Counted from the stretch's first letter, positions 38,412 to 49,565 are shown. The stretch: DNA of 64,000 nt from Mesorhizobium sp. WSM3862 (GCF_002294985.1 NZ_NSGE01000005.1:573001-637000); one strand, 5' to 3'. A program made the numbers and translations. The notes: generated from the letters alone by a model not told the origin.

Positions 38412-41396
38412 GCAAGACAAGATCAGGCCAACGACCAATTCTCGCTCACCTCATTCCTCTATGGCGGCAATGCCGACTATATCGACGCGCTCTATGCCGC
38501 CTATGAGGACAACCCCGGCTCCGTCGATCCGGAATGGCAGGACTTCTTCGCCGCGCTGAAGGACGATGCGGGCGACGTGCGCAAGAACGCCAAGGGCGCG
38601 TCCTGGGCGAAGCCTTCCTGGCCGATGCAGGCCAATGGCGAGCTGGTTTCGGCGCTCGACGGCAATTGGGGCCTGGTCGAAAAGCACATCGAAAAGAAGG
38701 TGAAGGAAAAGGCGGTCGTCAACGGCGCGGCCCTTTCCGATGCGGACGTTCACCAGGCGACGCGCGATTCCGTGCGTGCCATCATGATGATCCGCGCCTT
38801 TCGCATGCGCGGCCACCTGCACGCCAATCTCGACCCGCTGGGCATCGCCAAGCCGCTCGAGGACTATAACGAGCTGTCGCCGGAGAATTACGGCTTCACC
38901 GAAGCCGACTACGACCGGCCGATCTTCCTCGACAATGTGCTGGGGCTCGAGTTCGGCACCATCCGGCAGATGCTGGATATCCTCACCCGCACCTATTGCT
39001 CGACGCTCGGCGTCGAGTTCATGCACATCTCCGACCCTGAGGAAAAGGCTTGGATCCAGGCGCGCATCGAGGGCGCCGACAAGGAGATCACCTTCACCGC
39101 CACCGGCAAGAAGGCGATCCTGTCGAAGCTGGTCGAAGCCGAAGGCTTCGAGCAATTTATCGACGTCAAGTACAAGGGCACCAAGCGCTTCGGCCTCGAC
39201 GGCGGCGAGTCGCTGATCCCCGCGCTGGAGCAGATCATCAAGCGCGGCGGCCAGCTCGGTCTGAAGGAGGCCGTGCTCGGCATGGCCCATCGCGGCCGCC
39301 TCAACGTGCTTTCGCAGGTGATGGCCAAGCCGCACCGCGCTATCTTCCATGAGTTCAAGGGCGGCTCGGCCGCTCCCGACGACGTCGAGGGCTCGGGCGA
39401 CGTGAAGTACCATCTCGGCGCCTCGTCGGACCGCGAGTTCGACGGCAACAAGGTGCACCTGTCGCTGACCGCCAATCCTTCGCACCTGGAAATCGTCGAC
39501 CCGGTGGTGATGGGCAAGGCGCGCGCCAAGCAGGACCAGCTCGCCGGCCGCGAGCGCGGCGAGATCGTGCCGCTGTCCGAGCGCGCCAAGGTGATGCCGC
39601 TGCTGCTGCATGGCGACGCAGCGTTCGCCGGCCAGGGCGTGATCGCGGAGATGTTCGGGCTCTCCGGCCTGCGCGGCCACCGCGTCGCCGGCACGCTGCA
39701 CTTCATCATCAACAACCAGATCGGCTTCACCACCAATCCGCGCTTCTCGCGTTCCTCGCCCTATCCGTCGGATGTGGCCAAGATGATCGAAGCGCCGATC
39801 TTCCACGTCAACGGCGACGATCCGGAAGCGGTGGTGCATGCCGCGAAGGTGGCGACGGAATTCCGCATGAAGTTCCACAAGCCGGTGGTGGTGGACATGT
39901 TCTGCTACCGCCGCTTCGGCCACAATGAAGGCGACGAGCCGTCCTTCACGCAGCCGATCATGTACCGCAACATCCGCAGCCATAAGACGGTGGTGCAGGT
40001 CTATGCCGACCGGCTGATCGCCGAGGGTCACATCACCCAAGCCGAGGTCGACAAGATGCGGGCCGACTGGCGCGCGCATCTGGAACAGGAGTGGGAAGTC
40101 GGCCAGTCCTACAAGCCGAACAAGGCCGACTGGCTGGACGGCGCCTGGTCCGGCCTGCGCACCGCCGACAACCAGGACGAACAGCGGCGCGGCAAGACCG
40201 CGGTGCCGGTCCGCACGCTAAAGGAAATCGGCAAGAAGCTGACCGAGGTGCCGAAGGATTTCGAGGCGCACAAGACGATCCTGCGCTTCCTCGAGAACCG
40301 CCGCCAGGCGATCGAATCCGGCGACGGCATCGACTGGTCGACCGCCGAGGCGCTGGCCTTCGGCGCCATCCTGCTCGACGGCAATCCGATCCGGCTCTCC
40401 GGCCAGGATTCGGAGCGCGGCACCTTCTCGCAGCGCCATTCCGTGCTCTACGACCAGCGCGACGAGACGCGCTACATTCCGCTCAACAATCTGTCGGCGG
40501 CGCAGGCCGGCTACGAAGTCATCAACTCGATGCTCTCGGAAGAGGCGGTGCTCGGCTTCGAATATGGCTACAGCCTCGCCGAGCCCAAGGCGTTGACTCT
40601 TTGGGAAGCGCAGTTCGGCGATTTCGCCAACGGCGCCCAGGTGGTGTTCGACCAATTCATCTCGTCCGGCGAGCGCAAGTGGCTGAGAATGTCGGGCCTC
40701 GTCTGCCTCCTGCCGCACGGCTATGAAGGCCAGGGGCCGGAGCATTCCTCGGCCCGTCTCGAACGCTTCCTGCAGCTCTGCGCCGAGGACAACATGCAGG
40801 TGGCGAACGTCACGACGCCGGCTAACTATTTCCACATCCTGCGCCGGCAGTTGAAGCGCGACTTCCGCAAGCCGCTGATCCTGATGACGCCGAAGTCGCT
40901 GCTGCGCCACAAACGGGCGGTGTCGACGCTGTCGGAAATGGCGGGCGAAAGCTCGTTCCACCGGCTGTTGTGGGACGATGCGCAGCTCTTGGCGGATCAG
41001 CCGATCAAGCTGGTGAAGGATTCCAAGATCCGCCGCGTCGTGCTCTGCTCCGGCAAGGTCTATTACGACCTCTATGAGGAGCGCGAGAAGCGCGGCATCA
41101 CCGACATCTACCTGCTGCGCGTCGAGCAGCTCTACCCGTTCCCGGCCAAGGCGCTGATCACCGAGCTGTCGCGTTTCCGCAACGCCGAGATGGTGTGGTG
41201 CCAGGAGGAGCCCAAGAATATGGGCGCCTGGTCGTTCATCGATCCTTATCTCGAATGGGTGCTGGCGCATATCGACGCCAAGCATCAGCGGGTGCGCTAT
41301 ACCGGCCGGCCGGCCTCGGCCTCGCCGGCCACCGGGCTGATGTCGAAGCATCTCAGCCAGCTTTCCGCCCTGCTCGACGACGCGCTGGGCGAATAA
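38409..41396 (+). CDS. sucA: 2-oxoglutarate dehydrogenase E1 component
   Basis: The thiamine-diphosphate E1 subunit decarboxylates 2-oxoglutarate in the OGDH complex. The 995-residue protein shows the N-terminal FLYGGNADYIDALYAAYE block, the MAHRGRLNVL motif, the thiamine region with GDAAFAGQGVIAEMFGLSGL, and HNEGDEPSFTQP. It follows the hairpin after sucD and is 51 bases before sucB. Confidence 0.96.
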   Translation: MARQDQANDQFSLTSFLYGGNADYIDALYAAYEDNPGSVDPEWQDFFAALKDDAGDVRKNAKGASWAKPSWPMQANGELVSALDGNWGLVEKHIEKKVKEKAVVNGAALSDADVHQATRDSVRAIMMIRAFRMRGHLHANLDPLGIAKPLEDYNELSPENYGFTEADYDRPIFLDNVLGLEFGTIRQMLDILTRTYCSTLGVEFMHISDPEEKAWIQARIEGADKEITFTATGKKAILSKLVEAEGFEQFIDVKYKGTKRFGLDGGESLIPALEQIIKRGGQLGLKEAVLGMAHRGRLNVLSQVMAKPHRAIFHEFKGGSAAPDDVEGSGDVKYHLGASSDREFDGNKVHLSLTANPSHLEIVDPVVMGKARAKQDQLAGRERGEIVPLSERAKVMPLLLHGDAAFAGQGVIAEMFGLSGLRGHRVAGTLHFIINNQIGFTTNPRFSRSSPYPSDVAKMIEAPIFHVNGDDPEAVVHAAKVATEFRMKFHKPVVVDMFCYRRFGHNEGDEPSFTQPIMYRNIRSHKTVVQVYADRLIAEGHITQAEVDKMRADWRAHLEQEWEVGQSYKPNKADWLDGAWSGLRTADNQDEQRRGKTAVPVRTLKEIGKKLTEVPKDFEAHKTILRFLENRRQAIESGDGIDWSTAEALAFGAILLDGNPIRLSGQDSERGTFSQRHSVLYDQRDETRYIPLNNLSAAQAGYEVINSMLSEEAVLGFEYGYSLAEPKALTLWEAQFGDFANGAQVVFDQFISSGERKWLRMSGLVCLLPHGYEGQGPEHSSARLERFLQLCAEDNMQVANVTTPANYFHILRRQLKRDFRKPLILMTPKSLLRHKRAVSTLSEMAGESSFHRLLWDDAQLLADQPIKLVKDSKIRRVVLCSGKVYYDLYEEREKRGITDIYLLRVEQLYPFPAKALITELSRFRNAEMVWCQEEPKNMGAWSFIDPYLEWVLAHIDAKHQRVRYTGRPASASPATGLMSKHLSQLSALLDDALGE

Positions 41397-41447
41397 GCAG
41401 ACCCGGACCAAACTGACCTCAAGAAGACAAGAGAACGGACAGGCACA

Positions 41448-42740
<1,293 letters not shown>

Positions 42741-42774
42741 GGTGGAGCATGAAGGCTCGCGGGCGGGGCGGCGA

Positions 42775-43287
42775 GTGAAGGCCCGTTGGCTCAGCACCGC
42801 GAGACCGGTCGCGCTTGCCGCCGGTGCGGCTCTCGTATCAGCCGATGCCCAGGCCGCCTGCCCGATCCAGCTCGCCGTCTATGGCGAGGCGAAAAGCGGC
42901 GCCGAGATCGATTTCAGCCCGACGGGTACCTCGGCGACGATCACCAACAAATTCCGCATGATACTCGACAACAATACCGTGCTCGATGGCATCGCCATGT
43001 GGACCGAGGGCTCCGCCGGGCGGCCGCATGGCTCGCTGATGTACAAATGCCCGACCGGCGACGTCACCGGCGAGGAGCTCGCCGCCTGCACGGTCTGGGA
43101 AGGCGTGATCTATAGCGCCGATGAGAAGGGCGTCGTGGGTCTGCTGCCGTCCGAGGGCGCGGATGCACCGAACAGCCTGATCTTTCCCGATCTCGGACCG
43201 TCGCTCGAAATGTCAGCCGCTTACGGTCCGGCGGGCTTCTCAAAAGTACCGTGGGACGTCTTTGCCCTGAAAGGCTGCCAGGAATGA
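42775..43287 (+). CDS. Secreted protein of unknown function in the suc operon
   Basis: From GTG 42775 the 170-residue product has a basic start, an alanine-rich hydrophobic stretch and a SADAQA-A cleavage site, so it should reach the periplasm. Several cysteines are present in the mature part (ACPIQ, YKCPT, AACTVWE, KGCQE), probably two disulfides. I do not recognise the family. A longer start at GTG 42742 is possible. Its stop overlaps the next ATG (ATGA), so it is translationally coupled to the SDR gene. Confidence 0.72.
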   Translation: MKARWLSTARPVALAAGAALVSADAQAACPIQLAVYGEAKSGAEIDFSPTGTSATITNKFRMILDNNTVLDGIAMWTEGSAGRPHGSLMYKCPTGDVTGEELAACTVWEGVIYSADEKGVVGLLPSEGADAPNSLIFPDLGPSLEMSAAYGPAGFSKVPWDVFALKGCQE

Positions 43288-44039
43288 ATGCCGACAAGAA
43301 GACGCTGCTGGTCACCGGCGGCAGCCGTGGCATCGGCGCCGCGATCTGCCGGCAGGCCAGTCGGGCCGGTTATCGGGTAGCGATCAACTATGTCTCCAAC
43401 CAGGACGCTGCCGGGGCGCTTGCCGCCGAGCTCGAATCCGTGGGCGGCGAGGCCTTCGCGGTCAGGGGCGATGTCGGCAACGAGGCCGATGTGGTGGCGA
43501 TGTTCGAGGCGGTGGACAAGGCTTTCGGCCGGCTCGACGCCTTCGTCAACAATGCCGGCATCGTCGACGTCAAGGCGCGCGTCGACGAGATGAGCGCCGA
43601 GCGGGTCGCGCGCATGATGCGCATCAACGTCGTCGGCTCCTTCCTCTGCGCCCGCGAGGCCGTCAAGCGCATGTCGACACGACAGGGCGGCAAGGGCGGC
43701 GCCATCGTCAATCTGTCCTCGGCGGCGGCACGACTGGGCTCTCCCGGCGAATATGTCGACTACGCCGCTTCGAAGGGCGCGATCGACACGCTGACCGTTG
43801 GTCTCGCGCGCGAGGTGGCGCTGGAAGGCATCCGCGTCAATGCCGTCAGTCCAGGCATCACCGAAACCGACATCCATGCCTCCGGCGGCCAGCCGGAGCG
43901 CGTGGCGCGGATGCAGGATCTGCTGCCGATGAAGCGCGCGGGCACGGCCGACGAGGTCGCGAGCGCGGTTCTCTACCTTTTGTCGGACGCGGCCTCCTAT
44001 ATAACGGGCGCGATCCTGAATGTGAGCGGCGGCCGCTGA
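43284..44039 (+). CDS. SDR family oxidoreductase
   Basis: The 251-residue short-chain dehydrogenase has the cofactor motif TGGSRGIGAA, the NNAG motif and the active-site serine and YAASK pair (Tyr/Lys). It resembles glucose- or 3-ketoacyl-type reductases; the substrate is unknown. It sits between the secreted protein and lpdA within the OGDH gene cluster. Confidence 0.9.
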   Translation: MNADKKTLLVTGGSRGIGAAICRQASRAGYRVAINYVSNQDAAGALAAELESVGGEAFAVRGDVGNEADVVAMFEAVDKAFGRLDAFVNNAGIVDVKARVDEMSAERVARMMRINVVGSFLCAREAVKRMSTRQGGKGGAIVNLSSAAARLGSPGEYVDYAASKGAIDTLTVGLAREVALEGIRVNAVSPGITETDIHASGGQPERVARMQDLLPMKRAGTADEVASAVLYLLSDAASYITGAILNVSGGR

Positions 44040-44063
44040 AGGCCAGACCAGAAGGACACCATC

Positions 44064-45470
44064 ATGGCTTATGACGTCGTAATCATCGGATCGGGACCGG
44101 GCGGCTATGTCTGCGCCATCAAGGCGGCACAGCTCGGCCTGAAGACGGCGGTGGTCGAGAAGAACGCCACCTTCGGCGGCACCTGCCTCAATATCGGCTG
44201 CATCCCGTCGAAAGCCCTGCTCCACGCCTCCGAGATGTTCGCCGAAGCCGGCCATGCCTTCGATACGCTCGGCATCGAGGTCGGCGCGCCAAAACTCAAT
44301 CTGAAGAAGATGCTGGCGCATAAGGATGCGACCGTGGCCTCCAACGTCAACGGCGTCGCTTTTCTCTTCAAGAAGAACAAGATCGACTCTTTCCGCGGCA
44401 CCGGCAAGGTGATCGGCGCCGGCAAGGTGTCGGTCACCGGCGAGGACGGCAAGGTCGAGGAGATCGAGACCAAGAACATCGTCATCGCCACCGGTTCCGA
44501 CGTCGCCGGCATTCCGGGTGTCAAGGTCGACTTCGACGAGAAGGTGATCGTGTCCTCGACCGGCGCGCTGTCGCTGGCCAAGGTGCCGGGCAGTCTTGTG
44601 GTGGTCGGCGGCGGCGTCATCGGGCTCGAGCTCGGCTCGGTCTGGGCCAGGCTCGGCGCCAAGGTCACGGTTGTCGAGTTCCTCGACACCATCCTCGGCG
44701 GCATGGACGCCGAAGTCTCGAAGCAGTTCCAGCGGCTGCTGTCCAAGCAGGGGTTCGAATTCAAGCTCGGCGCCAAGGTCACCGGCGTCGCCAAATCCAA
44801 GAAGGGCGCCAGCGTGACGTTCGAGCCGGTCAATGGCGGCGCGGCGGAAACGATCGAGGCCGATGTCGTGCTGGTCGCGACCGGACGCCGCCCCTACGCC
44901 GACAGCCTTGGATTGAAAGACGCCGGCGTCGAGATGGACGAGCGCGGCCGGGTCAAGACCGACGGGCATCTGAGGACCAACGTGCCCGGCATCTATGCCA
45001 TCGGCGACGTCATTGCCGGGCCGATGCTGGCGCACAAGGCCGAGGACGAGGGCGTGGCGGTGGCCGAGAGGATCGCAGGCCAGGCCGGTCATGTGAACTA
45101 CGACGTTATTCCGAGCGTCGTCTACACCAGTCCCGAAATCGCCTCGGTCGGCAAGACCGAAGAGGAGCTGAAAAAGGCCGGCATCGACTACAAGGTCGGC
45201 AAGTTCCCTTTCAGCGCCAATGGCCGCGCGCGGGCCATGCTGCACACCGACGGCTTCGTGAAGATCCTCGCCGACAAGGCGAGCGACCGCGTGCTCGGCG
45301 TTCATATCGTCGGCTTCGGCGCCGGCGAGATGATCCACGAGGCGGCGGTGCTGATGGAGTTCGGCGGCTCCTCGGAAGACCTCGCCCGCACCTGCCACGC
45401 CCACCCGACCATGTCGGAGGCGGTCAAGGAAGCGGCATTGGCCACGTTCTTCAAGCCGATCCATATTTAG
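44064..45470 (+). CDS. lpdA: Dihydrolipoyl dehydrogenase (E3)
   Basis: The 468-residue flavoprotein reoxidises dihydrolipoamide of the OGDH complex. It has the FAD loop [12 protein letters not shown], the redox disulfide [13 protein letters not shown], the NAD loop [12 protein letters not shown] and the C-terminal HAHPTMSEA with the catalytic histidine. It closes the TCA cluster, 24 bases after the SDR gene. Confidence 0.96.
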   Translation: MAYDVVIIGSGPGGYVCAIKAAQLGLKTAVVEKNATFGGTCLNIGCIPSKALLHASEMFAEAGHAFDTLGIEVGAPKLNLKKMLAHKDATVASNVNGVAFLFKKNKIDSFRGTGKVIGAGKVSVTGEDGKVEEIETKNIVIATGSDVAGIPGVKVDFDEKVIVSSTGALSLAKVPGSLVVVGGGVIGLELGSVWARLGAKVTVVEFLDTILGGMDAEVSKQFQRLLSKQGFEFKLGAKVTGVAKSKKGASVTFEPVNGGAAETIEADVVLVATGRRPYADSLGLKDAGVEMDERGRVKTDGHLRTNVPGIYAIGDVIAGPMLAHKAEDEGVAVAERIAGQAGHVNYDVIPSVVYTSPEIASVGKTEEELKKAGIDYKVGKFPFSANGRARAMLHTDGFVKILADKASDRVLGVHIVGFGAGEMIHEAAVLMEFGGSSEDLARTCHAHPTMSEAVKEAALATFFKPIHI

Positions 45471-45527
45471 GTGCTCGTCACGCGCCGGCGCGGAAAGCCC
45501 GAGGATGGCGAAGGTTGTAGTTAAACA

Positions 45528-45554
45528 AAAACGGCCCGCCTTTCGGCGGGCCGT
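45528..45554 (-). terminator. Terminator between lpdA and the Pro/Ala-rich gene
   Basis: A ten-base-pair stem (ACGGCCCGCC/GGCGGGCCGT, loop TTTC) has its T-run on the minus strand (TTTTTG), so it best serves the minus-strand gene ending at 45577, and may block read-through from lpdA as well. Confidence 0.75.
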
Positions 45555-45576
45555 TCGTCGTGGAGCTATAGCCTGA

Positions 45577-45885
45577 TCACGGAGACGGCGCAGGTGCCGG
45601 AGCCGGGGCAGGCGTCGGAGTCGGCGCGGGCGCCGGGGCTGGCGTCGGAGCTGGAGCAGGCGTTGCGGGCGCTGGTTCAGGCGTTGCAGGCGCCGGGGCC
45701 GGCGTCGTCGCGGCCGGCGGCTCGGAAGTCGCCGGGGCGTGCTCGCCGCCGGTTCTGCCAAAAACATAATACGCAACAATGGCCAGGATAATGACAACTA
45801 GGGCGATCAGCCACCCGCTGCCGCCACCACCGCCCCTCGAGGGCGGCGTGCTCGACGGGGTGTAGGGGTCATTAGGGTTCGCCAT
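45577..45885 (-). CDS. Membrane-anchored Pro/Ala-rich protein
   Basis: The 102-residue product has a short polar N-terminus with a glycine run, one membrane helix (about residues 23-42, WLIALVVIILAIVAYYVFG) and a tail of repeated Pro-Ala/Thr pairs that should stand extended in the periplasm. It resembles spacer regions of TonB-like or envelope proteins but has no catalytic part. ATG 45885 (MANPNDPY) gives the natural start. The function is unknown. Confidence 0.7.
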   Translation of the reverse strand: MANPNDPYTPSSTPPSRGGGGGSGWLIALVVIILAIVAYYVFGRTGGEHAPATSEPPAATTPAPAPATPEPAPATPAPAPTPAPAPAPTPTPAPAPAPAPSP

Positions 45886-46017
45886 GAAACGTGTCCTCCT
45901 TGGAATGAAAGGCATCAAATAGCAGCCATCAACGCGCGGATCCCCTAATGGGTTTCACGCAGGCGGACGGAAAGCGCTGAAAAACCGGCATTTTCCGCTC
46001 CCCAGCCGCCAGACGAC

Positions 46018-47082
46018 TCAGTTGACGGCGGTAACACTATACCCCGCTTTGCGGAAATCTTCGACCAGTCCGTCAGGGCCGGGCAGATGCAGCGCGCCGA
46101 CCGCCATGAAGGCATTGCCCCTGGCCAGGATAGGCATGGCATGCGCGACCATGACCTTGTTGCGGCTGGTGATCATGGTCTGCTCGAAGGCGGCGTAGCC
46201 GGCCTGGTCATCCGCCGTGTCGGGCAGCACGGCGCGAAACAGCGGCCAGAACATGCCGACCTCGCCGCGTTGGTAGAGCACGATCATGGTTTCGTTGACG
46301 TCGTTCACCTTGTCGCCGAGCTTCAGCGTCTCGACCAACCCCTTCATGTGGTAGGCGAGCGGCAGCGAAGCCATGGCGCGCAGTTGGTCGACGGCGGTTT
46401 CCAACCCCTCGACGTCCTTGCCGGATGCTTTGGCGTCGGCGGCCAGCTTGACGTCCAGCACCGGCGCGCCGGCGCTCTGGCGCGCCACCTCGCAGGCCGG
46501 CAGCGCCACCATGGCCGACAGGATCCACGGCTTCATCTTGGCCACCGTCAGAGGCGGAATGCCGCGTGCGTCAAGCCCCTTGTTCAGCACCGCTGCATCC
46601 TCGGGCGACAGCAGCGAGGACAGCGTCGTGTTGTCCGTGAACATCATCAGGCCAGGCTCGGCGGCCATGGCGGCCATCATCTTGGCCTTGTCGAGGGCGT
46701 CGGTGGTTTCGATGATGATGGTGTCGGCGCCGTCATAGGCTTTTTGGGCCGCGGCAGGCAGCGTGGTGACGCGCGTGTCCGTCATGTGCATGGTGCCGAA
46801 GAGATAGGACGGCTCCTCGCCCGGTTTCTCGAGCTTCCACAACAGCCCCCGGCCGTTTGGAACGGCGGCGGCTTCGGTCTGGACCTTCTTGAAGGCGGCG
46901 GGATCGCTCTTTGCAAGACCTGCCAGCAGGTCGCTGCCGCCGCAGGCGGGCGCTTCGGCATGCGCGCGACCGGCCAGCAGCAGCACGAGCAGGAACGAAA
47001 GGAAAAACAGCACGTTGAGCGCTGCGAGCAGCTTCAACGAGACGAGGGCCGCGCGGTCGGCGATGGCGATAACGCGTTTCAT
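46018..47082 (-). CDS. TraB/GumN family protein
   Basis: The 354-residue product has a hydrophobic signal or anchor (LLAALNVLFFLSFLLVLLLAG) and then the TraB/GumN pattern: LFGTMHMTDTRVT at the start, a repeated glutamate region and GALHLPGPDGLVEDFRKAGY at the end, two GxxH elements of the Tiki-like fold. Some family members are metalloproteases; activity here is inference. ATG 47082 has AAGAAG before it. Confidence 0.85.
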   Translation of the reverse strand: MKRVIAIADRAALVSLKLLAALNVLFFLSFLLVLLLAGRAHAEAPACGGSDLLAGLAKSDPAAFKKVQTEAAAVPNGRGLLWKLEKPGEEPSYLFGTMHMTDTRVTTLPAAAQKAYDGADTIIIETTDALDKAKMMAAMAAEPGLMMFTDNTTLSSLLSPEDAAVLNKGLDARGIPPLTVAKMKPWILSAMVALPACEVARQSAGAPVLDVKLAADAKASGKDVEGLETAVDQLRAMASLPLAYHMKGLVETLKLGDKVNDVNETMIVLYQRGEVGMFWPLFRAVLPDTADDQAGYAAFEQTMITSRNKVMVAHAMPILARGNAFMAVGALHLPGPDGLVEDFRKAGYSVTAVN

Positions 47083-47340
47083 GGCAAGCTTCTTAAGCGT
47101 AAAAAGCGGCAAAACGGTTAATCGAGAGCCGAAATTGTTGTCGACCGGCTCGGATTCCCGGCAGCAGCGTTAGGCGGGTGGCCCTGCACCGATGGAAGGC
47201 CATGGCTAATCTGCAGGCAATTTCGATGATCCCTGCGGTCGAGCGGCCCAACTGTTGCTGGATTTGACGGGAGCGATTGCGCCGAAAACGCCGATCCCCT
47301 AGATCATGCGACCGGAAAAGCGCTCGGCAGGGGACCCCGT

Positions 47341-48282
47341 GTGATCATCGACAACGCCGCCTTCGAGCGCTACCGGCGCTCGCCGAACGAGAAAACCACC
47401 CTGCTCCGGCTCCTGCTCGGAACGGCGATCGTCGTTCTCTTCTGGCTCGCCGTGACGCTGGTCGTGCTCGTCGCCGGCACCGCCGCCTTCATCGTCTTGC
47501 GCCTCCCGGGCCCGGCGACCGGACAGCCGATCCAGGATTTCCTTGCCTCTCCCGCCGGCATCCTCACCGCGCTGGCGTCCTTTGCCGGCATTTGGATCGG
47601 TCTTTGGGCCGCGATGCGCTTCGTTCATGGCGAGCCGCTCTCGGCGCTGATCGGCCCAGACCGCCGCATCTCGCGCGGCGGGTTTCTCAAAGGCCTGGTC
47701 GCGGTTCTGACAACCTCCTTGTTCTCCGAGGTGCTGCTCTATTGGCTACAGCCGGAGATCGTCCGCGGATCGATCGCGTTCTCGTCCTGGCTGCTCTTGC
47801 TTCTCGCGATCGTGCCGCTCGCCTTTCTGCAGACCTCATCGGAGGAGGCTCTGTTCCGTGGCTATCTGCTGCGTGGCCTCGCCAGCCGCTTTGGCAGCCC
47901 GCTGATCTGGGCCGCGCTGCCGGGCCTTCTGTTCACCGCCTTGCATTGGAGCCCGGCCTCGACGCCTGCCATCAATGCCTGCGTACTGATCTCGATCGCC
48001 GCCTTTGCGCTGCTGCTGACGCTGCTGGTCTATGTGACCGGCAATCTCGGCGCTGCATTCGGCGCCCATCTCGGCAACAACCTGACCGGCTTCCTGCTGA
48101 TCTCGCACCAGCAGAGCTACAATTCCTTCGCCCTGTTCAACGCCAAGCCGCTGGAAGGCCCCGGCTGGACCAATTGGGACGCCGTTCTCATCGCCGCGAT
48201 CGGCATCGTAAGCACGCTGCTGACGATGCTCCTGCTTCTGCATCGCCGCTCCCCCCTGACGGTCGGGCCGGACGAGCCATGA
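47341..48282 (+). CDS. CPBP/CAAX-type intramembrane protease family protein
   Basis: The 313-residue membrane protein has about eight hydrophobic segments and the CPBP motifs: SSEEALFRGYLLRG (motif 1, EExxxR), LHWSP (motif 2) and GAHLGNNLTGF (motif 3, HxxxN). Such proteins are related to Rce1 proteases and bacteriocin-immunity proteins. It starts with GTG 47341. A common alphaproteobacterial repeat overlaps its last bases. Confidence 0.9.
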   Translation: MIIDNAAFERYRRSPNEKTTLLRLLLGTAIVVLFWLAVTLVVLVAGTAAFIVLRLPGPATGQPIQDFLASPAGILTALASFAGIWIGLWAAMRFVHGEPLSALIGPDRRISRGGFLKGLVAVLTTSLFSEVLLYWLQPEIVRGSIAFSSWLLLLLAIVPLAFLQTSSEEALFRGYLLRGLASRFGSPLIWAALPGLLFTALHWSPASTPAINACVLISIAAFALLLTLLVYVTGNLGAAFGAHLGNNLTGFLLISHQQSYNSFALFNAKPLEGPGWTNWDAVLIAAIGIVSTLLTMLLLLHRRSPLTVGPDEP

Positions 48283-48330
48283 TCCAAAAAAGCGGAAACC
48301 GGTTTCTTGATCGGATCGTGGTCAGGCGGA
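48279..48330 (+). repeat. Common alphaproteobacterial intergenic repeat
   Basis: The sequence beginning ATGATCC, with the core GCGGAAACCGGTTTC and ending GATCGTGGTCAGGC, resembles a repeat widely scattered in rhizobial genomes. It overlaps the last codons of the CPBP gene and ends 19 bases before the glycosyltransferase. Confidence 0.55.
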
Positions 48331-48349
48331 AAACCGACGGGCTCGCCTG

Positions 48350-49291
48350 ATGCGCATCACGCTGGTGGCGGAACGCACCATTCCCTGCAAAGGCTATGGC
48401 GGCACTGAGCGGCAGGTCGACTGGCTGGCAAAAGAGCTTTCGCGTCTCGGCCACAAGGTGGTCCTGATCGCCGGTCGCGGCTCGAGCCATCCGCTGTGCG
48501 AAGTGCGGCAGGCCTCTTCGGCCGCCGAATGCCGCGCTGCGATCCCGGCCGACACCGACATCGTGCATTTCAATGGCTGGTACATCGAGATTTCGCGACC
48601 GGCGCTCTATACGATGCATGGCTTCGACCCGGAATTCACGCAAAACAGGCCAAACTGGAACTTTGTCAGCGCCAGCCATGCGCGCAACCATGGGCGGGAA
48701 ACCTTCGTCCACAACGGCTTTCCGGTCGACGCCTATCGGCTGTCCGCCGGCAAGACGGACAGGCTTCTGTTTCTGGCCGGCATCGCCCGCGCCGGCAAGA
48801 ACCTCAACCGGGCTGTCGATCTCGCCCGTGCGTTCGATTTCCACCTCGATATCGCCGGCGGCTCGCGCTGGCAGCTCCTGCAGCGCACCAAGGTTCGCCG
48901 CCAGGGTGTCTTCTTCAAGAGCCTCGGCCGCCGCTTCCGCTACCACGGCGTCGTCGACGGCGACGAGAAGCTGCGCCTGCTGGGAGAGGCCAGAGCTTTT
49001 CTCAACCCGATCGCCTGGGAAGAGCCGTTCGGCATGGCGCCGGTCGAAGCGATGCTCTGCGGCACGCCGGTGTTGACGACACGGCGCGGCGCGCTGCCCG
49101 AAATCGTCGACGACGCCACCGGACGCCTCTTCGACACCGATGCCGAGTTCGCCAAGGCCTTGGCCGACATCGCCGGCTTGTCGCCTGAGCAGTGCCGCGC
49201 ATCCGCCGCCGCGCGATTTCCCATCGCGAGGACGGCAAACGGCTATCTCGATCTCTATACGCGCATCCTGGATGGCGAAAAGCTGCCCTGA
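48350..49291 (+). CDS. Glycosyltransferase family 4 protein
   Basis: The 313-residue protein is a GT-B type enzyme: the start KGYGGTERQVDWLAKEL binds the acceptor, and the C-terminal EEPFGMAPVEAMLCGTPV has the E-x7-E donor motif. It likely adds a sugar to an envelope or exopolysaccharide precursor. No sugar-pathway genes are nearby. Confidence 0.88.
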   Translation: MRITLVAERTIPCKGYGGTERQVDWLAKELSRLGHKVVLIAGRGSSHPLCEVRQASSAAECRAAIPADTDIVHFNGWYIEISRPALYTMHGFDPEFTQNRPNWNFVSASHARNHGRETFVHNGFPVDAYRLSAGKTDRLLFLAGIARAGKNLNRAVDLARAFDFHLDIAGGSRWQLLQRTKVRRQGVFFKSLGRRFRYHGVVDGDEKLRLLGEARAFLNPIAWEEPFGMAPVEAMLCGTPVLTTRRGALPEIVDDATGRLFDTDAEFAKALADIAGLSPEQCRASAAARFPIARTANGYLDLYTRILDGEKLP

Positions 49292-49325
49292 ACCGCCTCT
49301 TTTGCTCTTGAAAACCGCCCCAGCC

Positions 49326-49354
49326 TTGACTCTGCCGCCGATTTCCTGTCTAGA
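49326..49354 (+). promoter_or_regulatory. Strong promoter candidate before a possible small RNA
   Basis: TTGACT, a 17-base spacer and TCTAGA form a good housekeeping promoter. Transcription would start near 49361, inside the gap before ffh. Confidence 0.55.
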
Positions 49355-49360
49355 CGCGCA

Positions 49361-49488
49361 CGAATTCCGCGACGAGACCCTCTCCGCGAAAGCCGACCAG
49401 GACGCCGAAGCCTCTTTGAGGCGAGAGCTGTAAACCGATCCTGGAGGCCAACACCCGGCAGCGCGATGCGCCCCCGGGTGCTTTTTGG
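49361..49488 (+). ncRNA. Possible ~128-nt small RNA or attenuator upstream of ffh
   Basis: The stretch is bounded by a good promoter and a strong terminator, has no convincing coding frame with an ATG and ribosome site, and contains an internal hairpin GCCTC-TTT-GAGGC around 49411. It could be a free small RNA or a terminated leader of ffh. I do not match it to a known family; in particular it lacks the conserved SRP RNA loop. Confidence 0.4.
49452..49487 (+). terminator. Intrinsic terminator upstream of ffh
   Basis: CACCCGG (49452-49458) pairs with CCGGGTG (49474-49480) and is followed by five T. Confidence 0.75.
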
Positions 49489-49565
49489 CTTTGCGCTTTT
49501 GCTTGGCGACCCGGCGCGAACGCACTACCTCTCGGGTCGAATGAACCGAGATCGAAGGAAGCAAG

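Noticed and set aside
43221..45797. 858-codon open frame antisense to the SDR and lpdA genes
   Set aside because: Same reason: the plus-strand genes have full catalytic motifs, while this frame has low-complexity composition.
45577..45885. TonB-like energy transducer
   Set aside because: There is a helix and a Pro-rich tail, but no C-terminal TonB domain.
49361..49488. SRP RNA (4.5S) gene next to ffh
   Set aside because: The conserved SRP loop with CAGGNCCGGAAGGA-type sequence is absent.
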